Shown: positions 47,507 through 55,603 of the stretch, in pieces
Layout: every line of letters begins with the position of its first letter
Position numbering within the stretch: the first letter of the stretch is position 1
Origin: a bacterium
GTDB lineage: Bacteria > Actinomycetota > Acidimicrobiia > Acidimicrobiales > CATQHL01
Assembly (NCBI GenBank): GCA_026708055.1
Contig: JAPOVS010000051.1
Coordinates: forward strand, 48,556-112,555
Reading direction: 5' to 3'
Length of the DNA stretch: 64,000 bases
Notes under the pieces: model-generated
What the model saw: the letters and a program-made list of their open reading frames with translations, nothing else
Database searches by the model: none
Told to the model about the DNA's origin: nothing
Made by a program: the position numbers and the translations under genes

Positions 47507-49219
47507 ATGTCCTCGTCCTCTCAAACGGACGCCGAATCCGCCAAGAGCCGCGCTGATTCGAAGAGTCGTGGCAAGCCCGCCGGCCAGGACAACGGCCAGG
47601 TAGCCGGCTCCGACGGCGGCGGCCAAACCCGGGGCGGGGCGCCCGGCGCCGCCGCCGGCGAGCAACGCAAGCCCCGCATCGGCGACAGCCGGCCCGCGCC
47701 GGCACCCGCCACCACGCCGCCCAAGGGATCCAAGCCGTCCGGCGGCGGCGGAGGCAACAGGGGAGGGTCACGGTCCAGCGGCCGGCGCCGGCGGCGCGGC
47801 GGCCGCGGGTCGGGGTCGCGCGGCGGCCAGCAGCACAAGCCGGTCGAAGCGCTGACCGGCGGCGATCCGGTCGAACTGGATGCCGAGACGCTCGCCCGCC
47901 GGCGGGGCCGCGCCCGCAAGGGCCGCCCGGTGGGGCGCTATCTCATGGCCATCCACGTGACCGCCGACGCCACCCACGTGGCCGTCCTGGAGGGGCGGGC
48001 ACTCGTGGAGTACTACGTCTCCCGGCCGGCCAACGACACCACCGAGATCTACGGCAACATCTACCTCGGCCGCGTCCAGAACGTGCTGCCGGGCATGGAG
48101 GCGGCGTTCGTGGACATCGGTACGCCCAAGAACGCCATCATGTACCGGGGCGACGTGCAGTTCGACGCCGAGGATCTGGAGCGCTCCGGCCGGCCGCAGA
48201 TCAGCCAGGCGCTGAAGGTGGGCCAGCGGGTCCTCTGTCAGGTCACCAAGAACCCCATCGCCCACAAGGGCGCCCGGCTGACCCAGCAGGTCTCCCTGGC
48301 GGGCCGCTACGTGGTGCTGGTGCCCAACAGCGATGCCTACGGCATCTCCAAGCGGCTCCCGGACAAGGAGCGCCGCCGGCTGCGCCGCATCCTGGACGGT
48401 GTCAAGCCGGCCGAGCACGGCGTGATCGTCCGGACCGCCGCCGAGGGCGTCACGCCCGAGGAGATCCGCCAGGACGTCACGCGGCTCGTGTCGCAGTGGG
48501 ACCAGATCGACGCGCTCGCCAATCGCTCGAAGGCACCGTCGCTGCTGTACCGCGAACCCGACGTGGCGCTGCGGGTCATCCGCGAGGAGTTCACGACCGA
48601 CTACCGCAGCGTGCTGATCGACGATTCCGATCTCTACGGGTCGGTGGCCAAGTACGTGGAGAGCGTCGCCCCGGCGCTGACCGAGCGTGTCTCGTTCTAC
48701 GACCCCTCGACGGAGAACCTGGACCTGTTCGAGCGCTACCACGTGTATGGCCAGTTGCGCAAGGCCGTGGACCGCACCGTGTGGCTGCCGTCGGGCGGCT
48801 CACTCGTGATCGAGCACACCGAGGCGATGACCGTGATCGACGTCAACACCGGCCGCAACGTGGGCTCCACGAGCCTCGAGCAGACCATCCTCGAGAACAA
48901 CCTCGAGGCGGCGTCGGAGATCCCGCGCCAGCTGCGCCTGCGCGACATCGGCGGGATCATCGTGGTCGACTTCGTGGACATGGAGAGCAAGGCCAACCGC
49001 CAGAAGGTCATGAGCGCCCTGCGCGACGCCCTGGCCCAGAGCAAGACGCACACCCGGGTGAGTGACATCTCCAACCTGGGACTCGTGGAAATGAGCCGCA
49101 AGCGGATCGGCGAGGGGCTGCTGGAGTCCCTCTCCCGGGCCTGCGAGGACTGCGACGGCTGGGGGATCCGACTCGACGAGACGCTGTTGGGCCGCTCCGG
49201 GGGCAGCGATAGCGTGTAG
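47507..49219 (+). CDS. Ribonuclease E/G
   Basis: This 570-residue endoribonuclease has a disordered, basic N-terminal extension of about 140 residues (Gly/Arg/Ser-rich, including SSGRRRRRGGRGSGS), then the S1-like RNA domain (EIYGNIYLGRVQNVLPGMEA) and the DNase I-like catalytic domain with MTVIDVNTGR (Asp445) and GIIVVDFVDME (Asp488). The zinc-link CEDCDGWG (Cys546, 549) follows. There is no C-terminal scaffold, so the N-terminal RG-rich arm may take its role in RNA or protein contacts. Position before rplU-rpmA is the usual one. Confidence 0.94.
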   Translation: MSSSSQTDAESAKSRADSKSRGKPAGQDNGQVAGSDGGGQTRGGAPGAAAGEQRKPRIGDSRPAPAPATTPPKGSKPSGGGGGNRGGSRSSGRRRRRGGRGSGSRGGQQHKPVEALTGGDPVELDAETLARRRGRARKGRPVGRYLMAIHVTADATHVAVLEGRALVEYYVSRPANDTTEIYGNIYLGRVQNVLPGMEAAFVDIGTPKNAIMYRGDVQFDAEDLERSGRPQISQALKVGQRVLCQVTKNPIAHKGARLTQQVSLAGRYVVLVPNSDAYGISKRLPDKERRRLRRILDGVKPAEHGVIVRTAAEGVTPEEIRQDVTRLVSQWDQIDALANRSKAPSLLYREPDVALRVIREEFTTDYRSVLIDDSDLYGSVAKYVESVAPALTERVSFYDPSTENLDLFERYHVYGQLRKAVDRTVWLPSGGSLVIEHTEAMTVIDVNTGRNVGSTSLEQTILENNLEAASEIPRQLRLRDIGGIIVVDFVDMESKANRQKVMSALRDALAQSKTHTRVSDISNLGLVEMSRKRIGEGLLESLSRACEDCDGWGIRLDETLLGRSGGSDSV

Positions 49220-49224
49220 GGGCT

Positions 49225-49533
49225 ATGTACGCAGTCGTGGCAACCGGCGGGAAGCAGTACCGCGTGAGCGAGGGCGAGTTGATCACCACCGAGTTGCTCG
49301 GCCCCGCGGGCGCGGAGGTCGACCTGCGTCCGGTTCTCTACGTGGACGGCGAGGTGGTGCTCGCCACGCCCACTGAGTTGGCGGCGGTGGCGGTGAAGGG
49401 CCGGATCCTCGAGGAGACCAAGGGGCCCAAGATCAGGGGCTTCACCTACAAGTCGAAGAGCAACCAGCGGCGGCGCTGGGGCCACCGCCAGCGGCACTCG
49501 CTGGTGGAGATAACCGAGATCGGGATGGCGTAG
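49225..49533 (+). CDS. rplU: 50S ribosomal protein L21
   Basis: This 102-residue L21 has [18 protein letters not shown] at its start and the basic RNA-binding C-terminal block [20 protein letters not shown]. It begins 5 nt after RNase E/G, so no separate leader exists and any L21 autoregulation would act within the upstream gene. rpmA follows after 2 nt. Confidence 0.98.
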   Translation: MYAVVATGGKQYRVSEGELITTELLGPAGAEVDLRPVLYVDGEVVLATPTELAAVAVKGRILEETKGPKIRGFTYKSKSNQRRRWGHRQRHSLVEITEIGMA

Positions 49534-49535
49534 GC

Positions 49536-49787
49536 ATGTCCAAGACCAAGGGCGGGGGCTCGACCCGCAACGGCAGAGATTCGCAGGCCAAGCGCCTCGG
49601 CGTGAAGGTCTACGACGGAACCTGGGTCACGGCCGGTTCCATCATCGTGCGCCAGCGAGGCACGAAGTTCCATCCGGGCCACAACGTGGGGCGCGGCGGC
49701 GACGACACCCTGTTCGCCACAGCGGATGGCCGCGTGTCGTTCGGCAACCGCGGCCGGCGCCGGCTGGTCGACGTTCTCACCGACTGA
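49536..49787 (+). CDS. rpmA: 50S ribosomal protein L27
   Basis: This 83-residue L27 has [20 protein letters not shown] near the N-terminus, which reaches the peptidyl transferase centre, and [20 protein letters not shown]. There is no Firmicutes-type cleavable N-terminal extension. It is the last gene of the rplU-rpmA pair; obgE follows after 54 nt with its own -10. Confidence 0.98.
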   Translation: MSKTKGGGSTRNGRDSQAKRLGVKVYDGTWVTAGSIIVRQRGTKFHPGHNVGRGGDDTLFATADGRVSFGNRGRRRLVDVLTD

Positions 49788-49829
49788 CGGCAGTCGGCGT
49801 TCCGGACGCTCCTCGGCGGGGGCGGCCCG

Positions 49830-49835
49830 TATTCT
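49830..49835 (+). promoter_or_regulatory. -10 element TATTCT, probable leaderless promoter of obgE
   Basis: TATTCT ends 6 nt before the GTG at 49842. No ribosome binding site lies in between. Confidence 0.5.
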
Positions 49836-49841
49836 TGGACC

Positions 49842-51149
49842 GTGTCCGACTTCGTCGACGAGTGCGCGCTCTGCGTGCGCGGTGGTGACGGCGGTGCCGG
49901 CTGCGTGTCCTTCCGCCGGGAGGCGCACGTCGACCGGGGCGGACCCGACGGGGGCGACGGCGGCCGCGGTGGCGACGTCTGGTTGGAGGCCGACCGCAAT
50001 GTGGCGTCGCTGCTGGCATTCCGTGATCATCCGCACCGCCGGGCCGCCTCCGGGAGCCACGGATCGGGGCGGGGACGGCACGGAGCCGCCGGGGCCGACC
50101 TGCTGGTGAAGGTGCCGGAGGGCACCGTCGTACTCTCCGCCGACGGTGAGCGCCTCGCGGATCTGACGAGTCACGGTCAGCGATGGCCGGCCGCGCCGGG
50201 GGGTTCCGGCGGGCGAGGCAATGCCCGCTTCCTCAGCAACCGCCGCCGCGCGCCGCGCTTCGCCGAGCAGGGCGAGCAGCCCACCGAGCGCTGGTTGCGA
50301 CTCGAGTTGAAGTTGCTCGCCGACGTGGCGCTGGTGGGGTTTCCGAACGTGGGCAAGAGCACGCTCATCTCCCGGCTCTCCGCCGCCCGTCCCAAGATCG
50401 CCGACTATCCCTTCACCACGCTCGTGCCCAACCTCGGTGTGGTCGTGACCGACGAGGAGGAGGAATTCGTGGTTGCCGACGTGCCCGGACTCATCGAGGG
50501 CGCCAGCGAGGGGCGGGGACTGGGGCATCGCTTCCTGCGCCATATCGAGCGCGCCCGCGCCCTGGTGCTGCTGGTCGACCTCGGGCCCGGCGCCGAGATC
50601 GCTCCCGACGCCCAGCTGCGCATCCTGCTGGCCGAACTCGGCGCCTACCGGCCCGATCTTCTGCAGCGCCGGCGCCTGCTGGTCGGATCGAAGGCCGACG
50701 TGGCCACCGGGAGCCTGCCGGAGGCCGACATGGCGGTCTCCGCCGTGACCGGCACCGGTGTCGCCGAGCTGACCGGCCGCCTGGCGACCCTCGTGCGCCA
50801 AGCCCGCCAGGACGAGCCTCAGCCCGATGCCGACGTGGCGCCGGTGGTGCACCGACCTGTCGCCGACCGCGCTGCCGATGCCGTCAGTGTCCGGCGAGAG
50901 GGCGACGCTTGGCGCGTCCTCGGACGTCCGGCGGAGCGGGCGGTGGCCCTGTCGGACCTCACCGACCCGCAGGCCCAGGACTACGTGGCGCAGCGACTGC
51001 GAGCGCTCGGCGTGGACCGGGAGCTGGCCCGTGCGGGTGCGCACGCCGGCGACGAGGTGCGCATCGGGTCCCTGGCCTTCGACTACGAGCCCGACGAGGC
51101 GATCGCTCCGGCCGCGAGCGCCTCACGTCCCGGGCGCAGCGGCCGATGA
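49842..51149 (+). CDS. obgE: GTPase ObgE (CgtA)
   Basis: This 435-residue GTPase works in 50S assembly and stress signalling. It has the Gly-rich Obg fold (GGDGGAGCVSFRRE; GGPDGGDGGRGGDVWLEAD), the G domain with G1 GFPNVGKST (166-174) and G3 DVPGLIEGA, and a C-terminal OCT domain (about 335-415). The G4 motif, normally NKxD, reads SKAD (Ser283) in VGSKADV, which may alter guanine contacts. GTG 49842 follows TATTCT by 6 nt. The gene overlaps proB by 4 nt (ATGA). Confidence 0.95.
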   Translation: MSDFVDECALCVRGGDGGAGCVSFRREAHVDRGGPDGGDGGRGGDVWLEADRNVASLLAFRDHPHRRAASGSHGSGRGRHGAAGADLLVKVPEGTVVLSADGERLADLTSHGQRWPAAPGGSGGRGNARFLSNRRRAPRFAEQGEQPTERWLRLELKLLADVALVGFPNVGKSTLISRLSAARPKIADYPFTTLVPNLGVVVTDEEEEFVVADVPGLIEGASEGRGLGHRFLRHIERARALVLLVDLGPGAEIAPDAQLRILLAELGAYRPDLLQRRRLLVGSKADVATGSLPEADMAVSAVTGTGVAELTGRLATLVRQARQDEPQPDADVAPVVHRPVADRAADAVSVRREGDAWRVLGRPAERAVALSDLTDPQAQDYVAQRLRALGVDRELARAGAHAGDEVRIGSLAFDYEPDEAIAPAASASRPGRSGR

Positions 51150-52234
51150 TCGTCGTCGTCAAGATCGGGACGTCCTCGCTGACCGATGACTCGGGGCACG
51201 TCGACACGGGCGAGATCCAGCGTCTCTGCGGGTTGCTGGCCGAGCTGCGCGCCGACGGGCACCAAGTGCTGCTGGTGACGTCGGCGGCCATCACGGCCGG
51301 TCGCTGGATGCTCGGGTTCGAGACGCGGCCGACCGACCCGGTCGTGCTGCAGGCCGCCTCCGCAGTCGGTCAGGGCCATCTCATGGCGGTCTACAACGAG
51401 GCCTTCGGAGGTCTGGGCCTATTGGCCGGGCAGGTCCTGCTGACCCCGCTGGACTTCTTCGAGCGGAGCCGCTACCTGCGTGTTCGCGAAACCCTGCAGC
51501 GTCTCCTGTCCCTGGGCGTGGTCCCTGTCATCAACGAGAACGACGCCGTCGCCGATGACGAGATCCAGTTCGGCGACAACGACCGGATCGCCGCCCTGGT
51601 GGCGCAACTCGTGCATGCCGATCTGCTGGTGATACTGACCGACACCGAGGGACTGCACACCGCCGACCCTCGCATCTCGTCGGAGGCGTCGCTGATCGCG
51701 GAGATCCGCGAGATCGACAGGGAACTGGAGGCGGCGGCCGGCGGCGTCGGCAACGCCGACGCCCGCGGGGGCATGGCGTCGAAGCTGTCGGCGGCCAAGA
51801 TCGCCAGCTGGGCGGGGGTGCCGACGGTGATCGCCTCCTCCCGGCGCCCCGGCGTGCTGCGCGACGCGGTGGCGGGGGGGAACGTGGGCACGCTCGCCCA
51901 ACCGCGTGCCGAGCGCCTCGGCGCACGCAAGCTCTGGATCGCCTTCGCCGTCCGATCCGTCGGCACCCTGGGGGTGGACGAGGGGGCGCGCCGCGCCCTG
52001 GTGGAGCGAGGCAAGTCCCTGCTGGCAGTGGGTGTGCGCTCGGTGAGCGGCGAGTTCGTAGCGGGCGATGCGGTGGAAGTCGCCGGGCCCGACGGCGAGG
52101 TGTTCGCCAAGGGTCTGGTGCGGCTGCCCTCGGCGCGCCTGGACACCGTCATCGGGCGCCGCAGCACCGAGCACGAGGCCGGCACGCCGGAGGAGTTGAT
52201 CCACCGCGACGACATGGTGCTGCTGGCGCCGTAG
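51146..52234 (+). CDS. proB: Glutamate 5-kinase
   Basis: This 362-residue enzyme phosphorylates glutamate in the first step of proline synthesis. The amino-acid kinase domain has VVKIGTSSLTDD, VTSAAITAGRW, INENDAVADDEIQFGDNDRI and LTDTEGLHTADPR, and the C-terminal PUA domain occupies about 270-350 (GARRALVERGKSLLAVGV onward). ATG 51146 overlaps the obgE stop. The next step enzyme, proA, is not adjacent but lies at 61250-62527 on the other strand. Confidence 0.95.
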   Translation: MIVVVKIGTSSLTDDSGHVDTGEIQRLCGLLAELRADGHQVLLVTSAAITAGRWMLGFETRPTDPVVLQAASAVGQGHLMAVYNEAFGGLGLLAGQVLLTPLDFFERSRYLRVRETLQRLLSLGVVPVINENDAVADDEIQFGDNDRIAALVAQLVHADLLVILTDTEGLHTADPRISSEASLIAEIREIDRELEAAAGGVGNADARGGMASKLSAAKIASWAGVPTVIASSRRPGVLRDAVAGGNVGTLAQPRAERLGARKLWIAFAVRSVGTLGVDEGARRALVERGKSLLAVGVRSVSGEFVAGDAVEVAGPDGEVFAKGLVRLPSARLDTVIGRRSTEHEAGTPEELIHRDDMVLLAP

Positions 52235-52294
52235 CGGATCCTTGTCGACGAGCCACGCAGGGTCCCGCCATCCGGCGAGGAGTAGTGGCTGAGG

Positions 52295-53314
52295 ATGGCC
52301 GGCGACGTCGTCTTCGCGCTGCTGGGGCTGGCGCTGCTGCTCGCCGGGTCCCACTGGCTGGTGGCCGGCGGGGCGCGTCTGGCGGCACGCCGGGGAATGT
52401 CGCCGGTCGTGGTGGGCGCGGTGATCCTGGGCTTCGGCACCAGCCTGCCCGAACTGGTCGTGGGGATCACCTCGGCGGCGCAGGGGGATGCCGCCCTGGG
52501 GCTGGGCGGCATCGTGGGTTCCAACGCTGCCAACATGGGCCTGGTGCTGGGTGTGGCGGCCCTTGCCGCGCCGATCGCGGCCGATCGATCGGCGTGGTGG
52601 CGCGTTCCTGCCGCGGCGGTCGCGGTGGGACTGTTCGGGGGTCTGCTGCTGAGCGGGGGAGGCGTCATCGAGCGCTGGGAGGGGGGTGTACTCCTGGCGG
52701 CGATGGTGGTGGCGACGTGGTGGCTGCTGCGTGACCCGGCCACCCCGGCTGACGCCCCCGTACGCGACCCCGGAGCGGCGGCGGAGGGCGCCACCGAGTC
52801 GGCCTCCTCGGGGCTCGACCGCTGGATCGAAGCGGGCGTGCTTCGCCTGGCGCCGCGCAGCCGGGGCGAGCTCTGGCGGCTGATCCTGGGCGTGGCGGCG
52901 ATCGCTCTGGGAGCGCAGGTGGCCGTGGACGGGTTCACCGGCATTGCCGCACGCCTCGGCATTGCCACGGGCCTGGTGGGACTGAGCCTCGTGGCGATCG
53001 GCACGTCGCTGCCCGAGTTGGCCACGGCGCTGGTCGGCATCCGCCGTCGCCAGCCGCTGTTGACGTTGGGCAACCTGCTCGGCAGCAATATCTTCAACAG
53101 CCTCGCCATCGGCGGGATCGTGGTGCTGGTGCGGCCCGGCGGACTCGGCGCCGAGGGCACGCCCTGGGTCGCCGCCGGGGCCATGATGGGCCTGACTCTG
53201 CTGGCGGTGCTGTTCCTGGCGACCAACCGGCAGCGGCGGCGCCTCGAACGCTGGGAGGGCGGCGCGCTGCTGGCGGCCTACGCCGTGGCCCTGCCCTTCA
53301 TCCTCATGTCCTGA
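52295..53314 (+). CDS. Calcium/sodium antiporter (CaCA family, YrbG-like)
   Basis: This 339-residue membrane protein has about ten hydrophobic segments in two repeated halves. The alpha repeats are GFGTSLPELVVGITS with GGIVGSNAANMGLVLG, and AIGTSLPELATALVG with NLLGSNIFNSLAIGG; their acidic residues bind cations. A polar loop of about 45 residues joins the halves. It should export Ca2+ (or another cation) in exchange for Na+ or H+. ATG 52295 is close behind proB by 60 nt. It is convergent with the flotillin gene. Confidence 0.92.
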   Translation: MAGDVVFALLGLALLLAGSHWLVAGGARLAARRGMSPVVVGAVILGFGTSLPELVVGITSAAQGDAALGLGGIVGSNAANMGLVLGVAALAAPIAADRSAWWRVPAAAVAVGLFGGLLLSGGGVIERWEGGVLLAAMVVATWWLLRDPATPADAPVRDPGAAAEGATESASSGLDRWIEAGVLRLAPRSRGELWRLILGVAAIALGAQVAVDGFTGIAARLGIATGLVGLSLVAIGTSLPELATALVGIRRRQPLLTLGNLLGSNIFNSLAIGGIVVLVRPGGLGAEGTPWVAAGAMMGLTLLAVLFLATNRQRRRLERWEGGALLAAYAVALPFILMS

Positions 53315-53343
53315 CGGACCGGTCTGCGACCCCGGCCCGGACC

Positions 53344-53365
53344 CCGGACGGCGGTCTGTGTCCGG
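53344..53365. terminator. Hairpin between the convergent CaCA and flotillin genes
   Basis: CCGGAC (53344-53349) pairs with GTCCGG (53360-53365) around a 10-nt loop, in the 63-nt gap between convergent stops. It has no T-run and is modest in strength. Confidence 0.35.
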
Positions 53366-53377
53366 TGCCGTCGAGCG

Positions 53378-54799
53378 TTAGTCCGCCTCGCCGTCGGCGG
53401 CGTCCTCGGCCTCCATGGCGTCGGCGAGGTCGCGGAGGTTCTCGGGCGTGGTGCCGTCCATCTCGCCGAGGTAGGCGGGGAGCTTCACGCCCACCTGGCC
53501 GGCCAGGTCCTGCAGCGGGGGCAGTGACCCGATGAGGCTGGAGAGGAAGTTGGCGGTGCTGCTGCCGCCGTTGCCCCCGTTTCCGCCGCCGGAGTCCCAC
53601 ACGGTGACCTGATCGATCTTCAGGTTCGAGATGGCCTTGACCTGCTCGGCCACGAGCGCGGGGAGCTGCTCGGCGATGAGCATCAGCGCCGCCAGTTGTG
53701 CCTCGCCCCCGGTGCGGTCCACGAGCTCGCCCAGACCTTCGGCACGGCGCGTCAGCAGGGCCAGCAGACCCATGGCCTCGGCCTCCATGAGCAGCCGCTG
53801 GCCGTCGGCCTCTCCGCCCTTGACGAAGCGGATGCGGTCGGCCTCAGCCTCGGCCAGCGTGCGCACCCGCTCGCGCTCCACCTCGGCGGGGACGACGATG
53901 TCAGCCTGCTGGGAGGCCTTCTCCCGGGCGGCACGGGCGACCTCGGCGGCCGCCTCGGCAGCGAAGGACTCCTCCTCGGCGCGTGCCTGGGTGACGCGCT
54001 CGGCGGCGGTGGCCAACCGCTCGGCCTCGGCCTCCTTCTGCCGCCGTTCGCTGTCGGAGCGGGCGACCGTGACCTTGGCCTCGTTCTCGCCCTCGGTGGC
54101 GGTGGCGTTGGCCGAAGCGACTTTGATGCGCTGCTCCCGGTTCGCCTCGGCGGCGCCGATGTCGCCGTCGCGTTCCTGCTCGGCGACCTTGATCTTGGCC
54201 TCGTTGATGGCCCTCGCCGCCGCCTCGCGGCCCAGCGCGTCGATGTAGCCCGACTCGTCGGTGATGTCCTGGATGTTGACGTTGATGAGCCGCAGGCCGA
54301 CCTTGCGCAACTCGATCTCCAGCGACTCGGTGATGTTGGTGATCAACTTCTCCCGGTCGGCGTTGATCTCCTCGATGGGCATGGTGGCGATGACCACGCG
54401 CATCTGCCCGAAGATGATGTCCCGCGACAGGTTCTCCACTTCGGCGAGGCTGAGACCCAGGAGACGCTCGGCGGCGTTCTGCATCACACCGGGCTCGGTG
54501 GAGACGCCCACCGTGAACGTGGCCGGGGTGTTCACCCGGATGTTCTGCTGCGAGAGCGCGCCCTGCAGCTTGATCTCGATGGGGATCGGGGTGAGATCCA
54601 AGAAGGCGTAGCCCTGGATGATGGGCCACACCAGGGCGCCGCCGCCGTGCAGGCAGCGGGCCGACTCGCCGACGCCCCCCACGCGGCCGTAGATCACCAG
54701 GATGCGGTCCGAGGGGCAGCGCTTGTAGCGCGACGCCACCCACAGGATGGCGATCAGCAGGATGACGACGAGGCCTACGACTAGACCGATGACTGCCAT
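53378..54799 (-). CDS. Flotillin-like SPFH protein (FloT/YuaG type)
   Basis: This 473-residue protein has an N-terminal membrane hairpin or anchor (3-22), an SPFH/PHB domain (about 30-200, with ILVIYGRVGG; NIRVNTPATFTVGVS; LRLINVNIQDITDESGYIDA) and a long Ala/Glu-rich coiled coil (200-340). The C-terminal tail is Gly-rich. Flotillins organise membrane microdomains and affect fluidity. ATG 54799 has AAAGGA 6 nt upstream. The NfeD-like gene immediately upstream on the same strand is the usual partner (yuaF-yuaG order). Confidence 0.92.
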   Translation of the reverse strand: MAVIGLVVGLVVILLIAILWVASRYKRCPSDRILVIYGRVGGVGESARCLHGGGALVWPIIQGYAFLDLTPIPIEIKLQGALSQQNIRVNTPATFTVGVSTEPGVMQNAAERLLGLSLAEVENLSRDIIFGQMRVVIATMPIEEINADREKLITNITESLEIELRKVGLRLINVNIQDITDESGYIDALGREAAARAINEAKIKVAEQERDGDIGAAEANREQRIKVASANATATEGENEAKVTVARSDSERRQKEAEAERLATAAERVTQARAEEESFAAEAAAEVARAAREKASQQADIVVPAEVERERVRTLAEAEADRIRFVKGGEADGQRLLMEAEAMGLLALLTRRAEGLGELVDRTGGEAQLAALMLIAEQLPALVAEQVKAISNLKIDQVTVWDSGGGNGGNGGSSTANFLSSLIGSLPPLQDLAGQVGVKLPAYLGEMDGTTPENLRDLADAMEAEDAADGEAD

Positions 54800-54855
54800 G
54801 TGGTTTCCTTTCGGCGGGTCTGGAGAGTGTCTTGCGGGTCCCGGTCAGGCCGCCG

Positions 54856-55413
54856 CTACAGCAGCGGCTCGACGAGGACGGTCGTGGGGTCCACGACGTC
54901 GGTCACCTTGACGCGCGTCTTGGCCGGGAGTTCGGTGGGCGCCGTGGTGTAGGCGTCGATCACGCGCATGCGCCCCTGGACCATCACCTCCACCTTCCCG
55001 GGCTTGGCGCGGTTGGCGCCCACCGGGATGTAGACGGTGCCGTTGACGCCGACCGCGCTGCGGTAGTCGATGGAGCCGCTCTCGGTCATGCGGGCGAACC
55101 GCCGCCAGATCAGCGCCACGAGGAAGAACACGGCCAGGCCGACGATGGTCGAGATCACCACCGAGAGGGTGGTCGAGTTGTCCGCCTCCTTCATGAGCAC
55201 GCCGGTCCAGCCGAAGGCGAAGAAGAAGGCGGTCAGGCTGCGCAGCGACAGGAAGCCGACGTCGGCGTCGCTGCCCTCGAGGTCGAAGTCGAAGTCCAGG
55301 CCGACCCCCAGCGCCATGAGCAGGAACTGCAGCATCAGGAAGGCGCCGGAGACGATGCCGATCAGGTAGAAGACCTGCAGGTCGCCGGTGAGGGCGTTCC
55401 ACCAGTCGCCCAT
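54856..55413 (-). CDS. NfeD-like membrane protein (YuaF type)
   Basis: This 185-residue protein has about three hydrophobic segments in its first 110 residues (FYLIGIVSGAFLMLQFLLMA; LTAFFFAFGWTGVLM; VVISTIVGLAVFFLVALIW) and a C-terminal OB-fold-like domain (about 115-185; GVNGTVYIPVGANRAKPGKV; RVKVTDVVDPTTVLVEP). This matches NfeD1b/YuaF proteins that accompany flotillins. ATG 55413 has GGGAGGT 4 nt upstream, preferred over the frame start at 55434. It is 56 nt upstream of the flotillin gene and divergent from rimO. Confidence 0.88.
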   Translation of the reverse strand: MGDWWNALTGDLQVFYLIGIVSGAFLMLQFLLMALGVGLDFDFDLEGSDADVGFLSLRSLTAFFFAFGWTGVLMKEADNSTTLSVVISTIVGLAVFFLVALIWRRFARMTESGSIDYRSAVGVNGTVYIPVGANRAKPGKVEVMVQGRMRVIDAYTTAPTELPAKTRVKVTDVVDPTTVLVEPLL

Positions 55414-55589
55414 AGGGACCTCCCGGGTCGTCAACTCAGCGCGGAGCCGGCCGCTGGGGCTCCGGTACCGCTCAGGCTACCGGCACGGCGGCACCCCGGC
55501 CAAGGCCGAGCCGCAGGACCGGGGATCGCGGCGGCTGTCGTCTCGGGTCATCGGCGCCGCAGGGTCATCGGCGGTCCCGGTGCCGGCGG

Positions 55590-55595
55590 TACGCT
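55590..55595 (+). promoter_or_regulatory. -10 element TACGCT before rimO
   Basis: TACGCT ends 8 nt before the GTG at 55604, without a ribosome binding site. This again fits a leaderless or nearly leaderless transcript. Confidence 0.45.
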
Positions 55596-55603
55596 CAGAT
55601 GTC

